Below are positions 32,480 through 42,386 of a stretch of DNA of 64,000 nt, piece by piece (positions within the stretch are counted from its first letter, which is position 1; each line of letters starts with the position of its first letter). Below the pieces are notes generated by a model. The model was not told the origin of the DNA. It saw only the letters and a program-made list of their open reading frames with translations, and searched no databases. Origin of the DNA: Bathynomus jamesi. Its lineage: Eukaryota > Arthropoda > Malacostraca > Isopoda > Cirolanidae. The stretch is taken from assembly GCA_023014485.1 (NCBI GenBank), contig JAJOZX010000482.1, positions 372,001 through 436,000 of the forward strand. The letters are read 5' to 3'. Position numbers and translations under genes: made by a program.

Positions 32480-32605
32480 TATATAATATATATATATTCT
32501 AATTTATATTTACCAACAACGAATTCGGAATTCATGTTAGTACACGTCGTGGGTCACTACATCATCTGAGGCGAGAAATTGCAGCTTTAAATACTCACGG
32601 ATATT
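32480..32605 (+). repeat. Dispersed ~125-bp repeat, paired with 39060-39205
   Basis: Shares 'TCTAATTTATATTT(T)ACCAACAACGAA', 'GTGGGTCACTACATCATCTGA' and 'CTTTAAATACTCACGG' with 39060-39205 in the same orientation. Both copies follow (TA)n blocks. Together they bracket the Penelope-like region and may be related to its ends. Confidence 0.75.
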
Positions 32606-32776
32606 ATTTGACCTAGTGATTGACTACTTCCCTTCATTATTGATTTAAATTAATTGGTCAGATGTGGTTTAATCTACAAATTGTCAAACAGATATTTTTA
32701 CCCTATCCATCTAGCGGTACATCTATCTATCTACCTGTCTATCATCTATCTATCCATTTATCTGCCTGTCCGTCCA

Positions 32777-32817
<41 letters not shown>

Positions 32818-32849
32818 ATATATATATAATATATATATATATATGTACT

Positions 32850-33230
32850 AAGCCTCAAACTAAACCCAATTACCATCCAAACAACGCTGGACAATAGGAA
32901 AGGTAGAATATGTAGCGACGCCAAACTAAAGGCGTAACAAGGGATCTCTTCAACACTGAAGGAAATTAGCATGGATGTCATGGAGCCAAGACTTTTAGCC
33001 AGCTTCCCAAGGACCTCAGAAACGTTACAGGGGTCAAAGTTGAAATCTTCAAGAGAAGACTAGACTCCTGGCACAGGGCGGTACCAGATGAGCCAGATGT
33101 ACATAGCTATGTGCGGTGGAGAGCGCAAGAGAGCAACTCGATCCTCCACCAAGCCAGGCCTAGAGAGGGGTCACCTAGCCGGACCTAGCATAACCTAATC
33201 TAACCTAACCTAGCATAGCCTAACCAGTAA
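32850..33230 (+). pseudogene. 3' end copy of the non-LTR retrotransposon
   Basis: It matches the inverse of 24780-25170: 'CTCAAACTAAACCCAATTACC', 'GTCAAAGTTGAAATCTTCAAG' and 'GTGGAGAGCGCAAGAGAGCAA'. It is severely 5'-truncated, as expected for target-primed reverse transcription. Its 3' side runs into 'AACCTAATCTAACCTAACC' at 33190-33210, a degenerate form of the arthropod telomere word CCTAA. Confidence 0.85.
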
Positions 33231-33552
33231 AAGAGAAGAAAAGGAAGGATATATTTTTCTTTGTAAGAATATAACACCCATTAACTGGAATAAATAATTA
33301 AAAGTAATTAAAAATAAATAAAAACATAATTTAAAAAATGATGATAAACTAATATCAATAATAATAATAATACAGAATAATAAACAAACAGGAACACTGT
33401 CATCTCAGCTTATATAATAATGATAATAATAAGACTCAGCGGAGAAGCATCAATTCGTAGTAAACATTAAAGAGGGCCAGAAAATGGTACAGTTGTTTTG
33501 CACAGCTGAAGTTGGGGCCGATTTATATTTAGAACTCTGTCATTTCTCATAA

Positions 33553-33554
<2 letters not shown>

Positions 33555-33615
<61 letters not shown>
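33555..33615. repeat. (CT)n microsatellite
   Basis: A pure CT run of about 30 units in an otherwise AT-rich stretch. Confidence 0.97.
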
Positions 33616-33891
33616 ATGCTGTAAATATTTGGTTTAGAAGGTCGAGCTGCCAAATAGCAATTAGCCATTTGAGTTAGCTCTTTTCCTTGTACCTCTCTCT
33701 CTCTCAAGATGTGATGAAATCTCTCCCTGACCGAACCCAGTGCTTCTGTTCTTATGTCATTTTTAATTGTCAGAACGAACTCCAAAACGTTCACTTTTCG
33801 AGGGCCTACACATATTTCCTGGTTAAGAGTATAACTTTTCATAATATCTAATATAACCTAACCTAGCATAACCTAACTGGGCGTAATATAG

Positions 33892-33899
<8 letters not shown>

Positions 33900-33925
<26 letters not shown>

Positions 33926-35540
33926 GATACTAAATCCGATATAACAATATGATTAATCATCACATTACTTAGCGGGCAATGTTACATAAAATATATCTAT
34001 CAAAATTTTGTGATGACATTCGCCGTTACGTTTATAGGACTACAGTATGCAGTGGTCTTGAAGTAGCGGGTACACAATCACCTAACGATTGATGCAATTA
34101 AACGTACGGCCGAGAGGAAAATACCCCATAATTTGTCCAAAATGGCGAGCAAATGATAGGTAAAAATGCTGTGAAAACAGATACCAAGCTCTAACAAATA
34201 AACAAATAAGTATAATTATCTCTTTGACTTAGTGCCAAAAGAATCAGTGCAAGCAAGGACCATGAGACTGTGGTAAATGTTGCACAACATGATAACGTAT
34301 TGCTAAAGCGGTACAACACATAGCTGGAATATTCAGTATGCGCGCTTGTAGTTAAAGGCTCCTGACTCTAGTCTAAACTTGAATACTAAAATTAGTCGTA
34401 GCATGACACGAAATAATACGCACACGATTCAAATAGAAATAAATTAAAACTGCCTAGACCCTAATTCACAACCCGATAACTTAAACATAATATGGGTTTC
34501 TGAATTGAATAGAGAAACAAGCAGTGAAACGTAGAAAAGGGCGAAGACGATATAAAAGATGAAATGAATTTGTGTATATTAAGAGCAAAAGTGATTTAAA
34601 CTAAATCATATTCTACCACAATTCAATTTCTAGAGTTAAGGACACGCATGAAACTAATACAACTATAAAAGTAATATGTAAGGATGAGTCCCCATAGAGA
34701 TTTAATACTAAAAACAGTAGAAAGGATTGAAAATCTTCAACAATAATGTACGCGGTGAAACATGTAAAATTCGTAAAAGAAAACGTCCCTAATCCCATAG
34801 AAGCGTGAATATTCGGGAAAATGGCACACCTCCACAACTCGAAGTTAATTATTAAAGAAAGAGAGATCCCTCCTAGCCTAAACAGTCGCTAATGTTGTTT
34901 AACATTGTCCATTAATAATACTTATTTACATATTTATTTATTTAATAACTAATGCACATTTAGACTAAAATACGTACAGTATACCCGTTCTGTTGCAGCG
35001 GTTTGCGGTGAAAGAACAATAATATTGTTTAATATTGTATAAACATTAATTTACGCATAGAAATATTTTACATACAAACGTCAAAGAATACTCACACACC
35101 AGAATTGAGAGCGCTTTTAAATAGGTCGTACTAGCGAGTTCGGCTAGTGGCTCTTACCGGACAGTTTATTTACACAAACAATCCGTCAGACTTCGGTGCA
35201 AGAATTTTATAGGTTTCCAATTATCCCCTCAGGGCGCTATTGTTGGCCTAACAGATAACATTTCAGTGAGTCGTACATATGTAGTACTCAAAGGAGTAAG
35301 TTTTACACATTTATAAGAGTTAAGAATTAGACATTTCCTTAAGATAATATTGGTTTGTCTACCAAAAAAGGTAACACCGCCTAAAAAAATTATTTACCTT
35401 TATTAATAGTGAAATAAATACGTAGGTTTTGCAATTTACAATGACATAATCAACTGTGAAGCTTGACTATTTATTTTATTCAATTTGGCCCTCAAGCTTT
35501 AGTCTTTACTGAGTTCTTATTAAAGTAAATTAGACGATTT
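33900..35540. other. AT-rich interior of the 14.9-kb segment without recognisable genes
   Basis: I see no protein-like frame longer than about 74 codons and none with a known motif. It begins with (TA)n at 33897-33924 and ends with the dispersed repeat at 35400-35525. Composition is AT-rich and mostly single-copy within this window, so it may hold unrecognised non-coding content of the segment. Confidence 0.5.
35400..35525. repeat. Dispersed AT-rich repeat, copy 2
   Basis: Matches the first 125 bp of the window in the same orientation. Confidence 0.6.
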
Positions 35541-35571
35541 ACCCTCCAACAATCACTAAGCTGTTGAGCTG

Positions 35572-35623
<52 letters not shown>

Positions 35624-35654
35624 AATAAAACCACGAAGGAAAGGAAACACAAAA

Positions 35655-35700
35655 AGGTGCTCAAGCGCTTTCGTCTAATGACATCCTCAGGAACACTGAA
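35655..35700 (-). ncRNA. Candidate hammerhead ribozyme core, inverted copy
   Basis: The reverse complement contains CTGAGGATGTCATTAGACG followed by AAAGCGC, identical to the two plus-strand cores. Confidence 0.45.
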
Positions 35701-35773
35701 GTACATAAAAGGTTACGGCCTATATATAGGTTACAGAAAGAAAATAAATAAATAAATAACATACATACACACA

Positions 35774-35815
<42 letters not shown>

Positions 35816-35822
35816 CATATCT

Positions 35823-35855
<33 letters not shown>

Positions 35856-36097
35856 TGCAATAAACGGAGAAGTAAAAATAAAAATTAAAAATTAAAAATT
35901 AGAGGATTAACAAAGAGGCATACAGATTTGTAAGGAAAAATATCGATTTTTAGCACAAGATCAAATGAATTATAAAAATACAAATTTATACTGGAAATCT
36001 GCCCGTGTTTTAACACTTTGCCTTTTAGAGTCAAGTTTCGATATACTGTATATAAAAATAAAATGAAGATTAAAAGTTAATAAAGTAGCATACAAGT

Positions 36098-36823
36098 TTA
36101 CCAAAGATTTAGCGTCCTACCCTTTTTATCTAAATTTGTTTTGAAGGAATTCAAAACAACAGGATCGAGTTGAAAAAGACCTTTGCTTATGTTGAAGTTA
36201 TTTGAAAGTTGGATAATGGCAGACTCAAGAATATTTCTATTAACAATGTTGCTAGAATGAAATAAAACTGAAGCATTATTCCAATCAATACAGTGGGATA
36301 ACTCTGACAAATGGACAAAAAGAGCACTGGACAACTGTCCTGTTCTAACGGAATATTGATGCTGTTTTATACGTGTGTGCAAATCCTTTCCCGTCTGACC
36401 TATGTAAAAGGAATCACATTGTTTACACCCAATTTTATAGATAATGCCTGAATTATTGGTAGGGCTATTTTTTACTATGATATTTTTCACAATATTGTTA
36501 TATGAAAATACTACATTAATATCCAAAAGTTTAAGTACATTAGCAATGCCTAAAAAGCCCGGGAAAAATGGAAGTACTAAAATATTTTTTGACAAAGTAC
36601 GAGTGTTATTATTGACACGATAGAAAGTTCGTTTTGCCTTGTTGAGACAAGATTCCATAAACGCAGATGGGTAACACAGATCACTTCCAATACCGTTGAT
36701 TTTTTCCAATTCGGCATCGATGTATTCCGGACTGGCGATCCTAAGGGCGCGGAGAAACATTGATGAAAAAATGGCCTTCTTAGTGGGGGTGTCATGTCCC
36801 GAGTAAAAGTGTACGTAGGACAA
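36098..36823 (-). pseudogene. Penelope-like C-terminal fragment: RT end plus GIY-YIG endonuclease
   Basis: It is open for 241 codons, starting inside the protein at 'LSYVHFYSGHDTPTKKAIF'. The GIY-YIG nuclease shows 'GIIYKIGCKQCDSFYIGQTG' (GIY-like and YIG motifs) then 'KDLHTRIKQHQYSVR' with the conserved Arg, and ends at a natural stop after 'GRTLNLW'. A Cys pair 'CKQC' sits within the nuclease core, as known for Penelope-like elements. It lacks the RT catalytic domain. Its frame is intact where the plus copy is damaged. Confidence 0.9.
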
Positions 36824-36864
36824 ATTGTTTGTTGTTTTCCGATAGATACTAAACTAACGATAGA

Positions 36865-38083
36865 TTGATCAGTTTTGACGTTTGTTCATTGTTTACAAAA
36901 GTGCCGATTGATGATATGCTTGACTTTCTCTCCCAAGAATTACATAAGTATGACCTGCCACTACCTTCACACATTGTTTTGGAACTTATTAAGCTCTGCA
37001 TCAAAGACTGTAAATTCACTTTCAATAACGAGTATTATCAACAAGTGTTTGGGATGGCCATGGGCAACCCCTTATCGCCCCTCCTCTCCAATATTTATAT
37101 GGAGTTTTTCGAAATTACTTACATTCCGAGAATCCTGGGGGTTGGTATCCCTTGGTTGCGGTACGTCGACGATATTTTGTGTATCTGGCCCATGAATCGT
37201 GACCTGGATAACTTCCTCCTTCAGTTAAATGATCAAGTCCCCTCCATTAAGTTTACTTTAGAAGTGGAACAAGACAATTCAATCCCATTTTTGGATGTGC
37301 GTGTACATAGGGAAAGCCCAGGTTTTAAGTTTAGTATCTATCGGAAAACAACAAACAATTTGTCCTACGTACACTTTTACTCGGGACATGACACCCCACT
37401 AAGAAGGCCATTTTTTCATCAATGTTTCTCCGCGCCCTTAGGATCGCCAGTCCGGAATACATCGATGCCGAATTGGAAAAAATCAACGGTATTGGAAGTG
37501 ATCTGTGTTACCCATCTGCGTTTATGGAATCTTGTCTCAACAAGGCAAAACGAACTTTCTATCGTGTCAATAAAACACTCGTACTTTGTCAAAAAATATT
37601 TTAGTACTTCCATTTTTCCCGGGCTTTTTAGGCATTGCTAATGTACTTAAACTTTTGGATATTAATGTAGTATTTTCATATAACAATATTGTGAAAAATA
37701 TCATAGTAAAAAATAGCCCTACCAATAATTCAGGCATTATCTATAAAATTGGGTGTAAACAATGTGATTCCTTTTACATAGGTCAGACGGGAAAGGATTT
37801 GCACACACGTATAAAACAGCATCAATATTCCGTTAGAACAGGACAGTTGTCCAGTGCTCTTTTTGTCCATTTGTCAGAGTTATCCCACTGTATTGATTGG
37901 AATAATGCTTCAGTTTTATTTCATTCTAGCAACATTGTTAATAGAAATATTCTTGAGTCTGCCATTATCCAACTTTCAAATAACTTCAACATAAGCAAAG
38001 GTCTTTTTCAACTCGATCCTGTTGTTTTGAATTCCTTCAAAACAAATTTAGATAAAAAGGGTAGGACGCTAAATCTTTGGTAA
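36865..38083 (+). pseudogene. Penelope-like reverse transcriptase/GIY-YIG protein (5'-truncated, frameshifted)
   Basis: RT motifs in order: 'ISFDVCSLFTKVPIDDML' (first Asp block), 'QVFGMAMGNPLSPLLSNIYM', and 'WLRYVDDILCIW' (YVDD catalytic centre), followed by 'IPFLDVRV' and 'YRKTTNNLSYVHFYSGHD'. A frameshift near 37395 and a small deletion near 37570 break the frame. The endonuclease resumes at 37586 with 'GIIYKIGCKQCDSFYIGQTG' and runs to 38083. RT and GIY-YIG function together in target nicking and reverse transcription. The N-terminal part is missing. Confidence 0.92.
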
Positions 38084-38317
38084 ACTTGTATGCTACTATT
38101 AACTTTTAATCTTCATTTTATTTTTATATATATCGAAACTTGACTCTAAAAGGCAAAGTGTTAAAACACGGGCAGATTTCCAGTATAAATTTGTATTTTT
38201 ATAATTCATTTGATCTTGTGCTAAAAATCGATATTTTTCCTTACAAATCTGTATGCCTCTTTGTTAATCCTCTAATTTTTAATTTTTAATTTTTATTTTT
38301 ACTTCTCCGTTTATTGC

Positions 38318-38349
<32 letters not shown>

Positions 38350-38358
38350 AGATATGTA

Positions 38359-38403
<45 letters not shown>

Positions 38404-38483
38404 ATATATGTTTGTGTATGTATGTATTTATTTATTTTTTTTTCTTTCTGTAACCTATATATAGGCCGTAACCTTTTATGTAC

Positions 38484-38530
38484 TTCAGTGTTCCTGAGGA
38501 TGTCATTAGACGAAAGCGCTTGAGCACCTT
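38484..38530 (+). ncRNA. Candidate hammerhead ribozyme core, tail copy 1
   Basis: CTGAGGA (38494-38500) fits the CUGANGA core, followed by a short GTC/GAC stem with loop ATTA, then GAAA (38512-38515). Penelope-like elements are known to carry minimal hammerhead motifs in their terminal repeats. I cannot identify a clear cleavage triplet and stem III partner, so activity is uncertain. Confidence 0.45.
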
Positions 38531-38715
38531 TTTGTGTTTCCTTTCCTTCGTGGTTTTATTCATCATAAATATTTTTCACGTGTTAAATTTGTATTTTTAT
38601 AATTCATTTGATCTTGTGCTAAAAATCGATATTTTTCCTTACAAATCTGTATGCCTCTTTGTTAATCCTCTAATTTTTAATTTTTAATTTTTATTTTTAC
38701 TTCTCCGTTTATTGC

Positions 38716-38751
<36 letters not shown>

Positions 38752-38762
38752 AGATATGTATG

Positions 38763-38820
<58 letters not shown>

Positions 38821-38892
38821 GTTTGTGTGTGTATGTTATTTATTTTTTTTTTCTTTCTGTAACCTATATATAGGCCGTAACCTTTTATGTAC

Positions 38893-38939
38893 TTCAGTGT
38901 TCCTGAGGATGTCATTAGACGAAAGCGCTTGAGCACCTT
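38893..38939 (+). ncRNA. Candidate hammerhead ribozyme core, tail copy 2
   Basis: Same core as copy 1: CTGAGGA at 38903-38909 and GAAA at 38921-38924, about 409 bp downstream of it. A tandem arrangement of two cores would allow release of a monomer if both cleave. Confidence 0.45.
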
Positions 38940-39026
38940 TTTGTGTTTCCTTTCCTTCGTGGTTTTATTCATCATAAATATTTTTCACGTGTTACTTTCG
39001 TGAAATAATTTATTTATATATATAAT

Positions 39027-39058
<32 letters not shown>

Positions 39059-39439
39059 ACTGTATATATAATATATATATTCTAATTTATATTTTACCAA
39101 CAACGAAATCGAAATTTATGTTAGTACAAGCCGTGGGTCACTACATCATCTGAAGTGAGAAATATCGGCTTTAAATACTCACGGGTATTATTTGACCGGA
39201 TGATTCATGCACCAGGACTGAAAAACAACTCGTTTAATTTAAAAACATTTGTTTAGTAATTAATCTTCATTTAACAATTTCACGACCAAAAGAGTTAGAT
39301 CACCTTATTACTAATTTCACTCATTGAATATTTCAAATGCAATGAAAACATTTAAGAAACCTATGCGTCATATAATTACCCATTTCAACTCCTTGTTTAA
39401 GAATTCCATCAAATTATGTGAACTAATTTTTATCCATTT

Positions 39440-39720
39440 CCGTGAAATTCCGAACCACGACCCACCACGGGCGGTCAGAAATTACAAAGGCCTTCCCCGA
39501 ACTCGATCTCACGGCACCCCGATCAACACCCCAGCGTCTTAACCACTAGGTTACCCAGGGTACCCATTTGTCTGCAACCCACTTTTTTCTTAGGGAAGCA
39601 TGAACAGCTGGGTTACCTGAACGCCGCCTGCCGTCACCAGGAATCGAGCCCAGGGCCGATGGATTGCAATAGCGATGCTAACAACCAAATGACCATGATT
39701 AATTGGAAATAAATAACGAA
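39440..39720 (-). repeat. Two tRNA-derived SINE-like units
   Basis: On the minus strand, 39560-39480 reads 'ACCTAGTGGTTAAGACGC' (A-box-like) followed ~35 nt later by 'GAGATCGAGTTCGGGG' (B-box-like). A second unit at 39710-39600 reads 'TTGTTAGCATCGCTATTGC' then 'GGGCTCGATTCCTGG'. Both resemble tRNA promoter halves of SINE heads. Neither is a complete tRNA. No poly-A or simple tail was identified with certainty. Sequence 39210-39440 and 39720-39990 holds no gene. Confidence 0.6.
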
Positions 39721-39956
39721 ACATATTTAAATTTCAGTATGAAGGTAATACATTTAATGTATCAAATAGTCTCATGCAGGTGGGACGTGAGACAAAAAAT
39801 CTGAATGACAATCGCGGCTCTAGAGCATATTTCTATGTAAGTCTCCTTAAACATACAGTTAAAACTGGAGTCTCTTTTTTATAACTTATACTATACAAGG
39901 GTTATAGAGGGCTATAAACTGCTATACATATACAGACTCAGCTTGTATAACGTCAC

Positions 39957-39996
<40 letters not shown>

Positions 39997-40002
<6 letters not shown>

Positions 40003-41749
40003 GGTGATCAAATTATTAGAGCCACTACATAAAAAATAGTTTTTCTTGTATAAGTTTATTTCTAATGCTAATAATTGTAAAATTTGGCTAATTTAAACAC
40101 TTATTTTATTTCAGAATATATTTATATACACTCTACAGTCATATTAAACACATTTAGTACTTAGTGGGTCCTCCTTTGGCCTTAATTAAGGCAGCAACCC
40201 GTCTAGGCATACTCTCTATACAGGTTTTGTAGCTGGCCTGTATCTCAGGATCACCGTTCCAAACGGCAATTATTCGTTCTATTAACTGTATTCGAGTTGT
40301 TATTTCCTCACCTTTCAGTCTACGCTTTACTGTTTCCCATAGGTTTTCGATAGGGTTCATACCCGGAGAATTTCCTGGCCAATCCACGAGAGGAATATTC
40401 TTTGCAGCCAGAAAACTTTTAACTGACTTTGTAGTGTGGTATGGGGCCGAATCTTGCATAAAATGGAATGGCTCACCATTTGGAAACCAGTCGGCGATCT
40501 GTGGAATAAGTCTTGTTTCCAAAGCCTTTCGGTATTGGTCCTGCCTCATAGTACCCTCAACAATGTAAATTCGTCCAGTACCTTTACCGCCTATCACTGC
40601 CCATATCATGACAAATGTTGGATGCTTAACCGTACTTACGACACAGTCTGGATGATATTCCTCACCAACACGTCGCCTAATGTACTGTGATTTATCAGAC
40701 ATGACTAGGAATATGGATTCGTCACTGAAACACACCTGCAAATGAAAAGAGAAGGAAATGATTGCAACCAAAATGAAATGTGCCTTGTCATACAAATATC
40801 AAAATAATACATTTTACTCAAAATAAGCATACAAGATCACTCAAATATTGTGACTTACCGATTTCCAGTCATCTACAGTGAACTTTGAGTAGTATTTAGC
40901 CCACTTTAAGCGTTTTTTTTATCATTGTTGGAGTCAATTTTGGCGTTTTCCTTGGCCGGCGACTACTCAATCCAAATTCTCTGGCACGGCTTCTTAACGT
41001 CATTGTCGAAATGTTGATGTTTTCCTTCTCCAGCTCCAATTTAAGTTTGTTAGTAGTGCCTCTCCTATTATTTACTAGTTTCTTTTCAATGCATCTGTCG
41101 GCTCTAGGTGTAGTCATCCTTTTCCGACCACATTTACCCTTTCTTTTTGGAGTCAGCTCTGGATTTTCCCCTTCAACTTTAATTTTTGATGCGATCCTGT
41201 CAACACTCGCACGTGACACATTCAGTTCTTGGGCTATTTTTCTGTGAGAATAATCAGTTGCAGTCAGCAGCGAAAGCATTCTACCTTTCTTCTTTGGCGA
41301 TAGATCACATTTCTTACCCATGTTGGGGAGCCTACAGTACATAAAAGTTAGTCCTGTAAAGAAACACTAATTTAATAAAAAGAATCAAAATACGTTGCTG
41401 AGAAACAATATCATATGGGTGTATGAGTGCATATTCCACGTACAATGATTTAAATATAATAACTTATCATTAACTTAACATACACTTAACGCACCTGACC
41501 ACTTGACACAACCTTCCACGTTCACAGCTGAAACACTACTGAACCCACTTTTCACATACTCCCCTCCCCCTACTCCCCAAATTAACCCCTATCCCCAGTT
41601 TCTGTTATTCAGGTAGAGAACACTACATGTGTTAACAATTTGGAATACTGTCTGCATACTTAAAAGGTTATTATTTAAACTAAAAACACCATATTATAAT
41701 GAAAATGTGTTTTTCAAGGGGTGGCTCTAATAATTTGATCACCCTCTGT
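39997..41749 (-). mobile_element. Tc1-like (DD34E) transposon with intron-containing transposase
   Basis: Perfect ~29-bp TIRs beginning ACAGAGGGTGATCAAATTA lie at both ends, bordered by (TA)n. The element is 1.75 kb, the usual Tc1 size. One transposase gene is present in two exons on the minus strand. The segment 41322-41700 is the 5' leader. Confidence 0.93.
40154..41321 (-). CDS. Tc1-like transposase, two exons, one frameshift
   Basis: The start at 41321 gives 'MGKKCDLSPKKKGRMLSLL', with a paired HTH region ('YSHRKIAQELNVSRASVDRI'). Exon 1 ends at 40859 after 'VDDWKS', followed by GTAAGT; exon 2 begins at 40735 after TTTGCAG with 'VCFSDESIF', so a 123-bp phase-0 intron (40736-40858) splits the gene just before the first catalytic Asp. 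Later motifs are 'HFMQDSAPYH' and 'GNSPGMNPIENLW', giving DD34E by count. An extra A in the A8 run near 40915 shifts the frame ('IKKTLKVG' stop instead of 'RLKWAKYY'). It may be an assembly error or a recent mutation; otherwise complete, about 345 aa. Confidence 0.85.
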
Positions 41750-41756
41750 ATATGTA

Positions 41757-41815
<59 letters not shown>

Positions 41816-42386
41816 GTGTGTACAAACTGAGTGATACACTATTTCAGATTGAATTATTTAACACTATAAAATGTAGAGCAGTTCCACTATCCTCAACAAC
41901 TGGGGTCGACCTATACACGAGGCATATGATAAATTAATGATTTCTTGGCCAAAAATCAAGGGTCGACCTATACACGAGATCGACCTATACTCGGGTATAT
42001 ACGGTAATTGATTATACGCTTCGCTTAAAGTCAGGATATATGCTTTAAATAAATAAGTAACGAAGCTGGCAACTCACTATTTTGATAATGCACCGTTTTG
42101 TATATTTTCAATATATTTAATATAACTGTGTATATTTTTCCTGTACTAATATGATTATACGTTTCGTATATTTTCAATATAATTAGTATAACTGTATATT
42201 TTTCCTATACTAATATTTTGATAATGCACCGGTTTGTATATTTTCAATATATTGAATATAACTCTATATATATATTTTTCCTGTACTAATATTTTGATAA
42301 TCTCCCGTTTTGTATGATTATTTGATAATATAATATATATATATATATATATATAATATATATATATATATATACATATATATATA

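Larger units (their letters stand above)
35576..36840 (-). mobile_element. Penelope-like element, inverted 5'-truncated copy
   Basis: The minus-strand copy retains the end of the RT thumb, the linker, the GIY-YIG endonuclease and the 3' tail. It is joined head to head to the plus-strand copy at 36840/36841. The tail at 35576-36097 contains the same AT-rich segments and hammerhead-like core as the plus copy. Confidence 0.88.
36841..38998 (+). mobile_element. Penelope-like element, plus copy with duplicated 3' tail
   Basis: It is 5'-truncated within the RT fingers, continuing through RT and GIY-YIG to the stop at 38083, then an AT-rich tail ending in TTTTTCACGTGTTA (38585). The last ~410 bp are repeated directly at 38586-38998, giving two tails in tandem. 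Tandem and inverted partial copies are characteristic of Penelope-like insertions. Confidence 0.88.

Noticed and set aside
32480..32605. CATCTGAGGCGAGAAAT as another hammerhead core
   Set aside because: The sequence lacks the CUGANGA plus GAAA arrangement with a pairing stem between.
39600..39710. A functional tRNA gene
   Set aside because: A- and B-box-like motifs are present but no complete cloverleaf with acceptor and anticodon stems can be drawn; it fits a SINE head.
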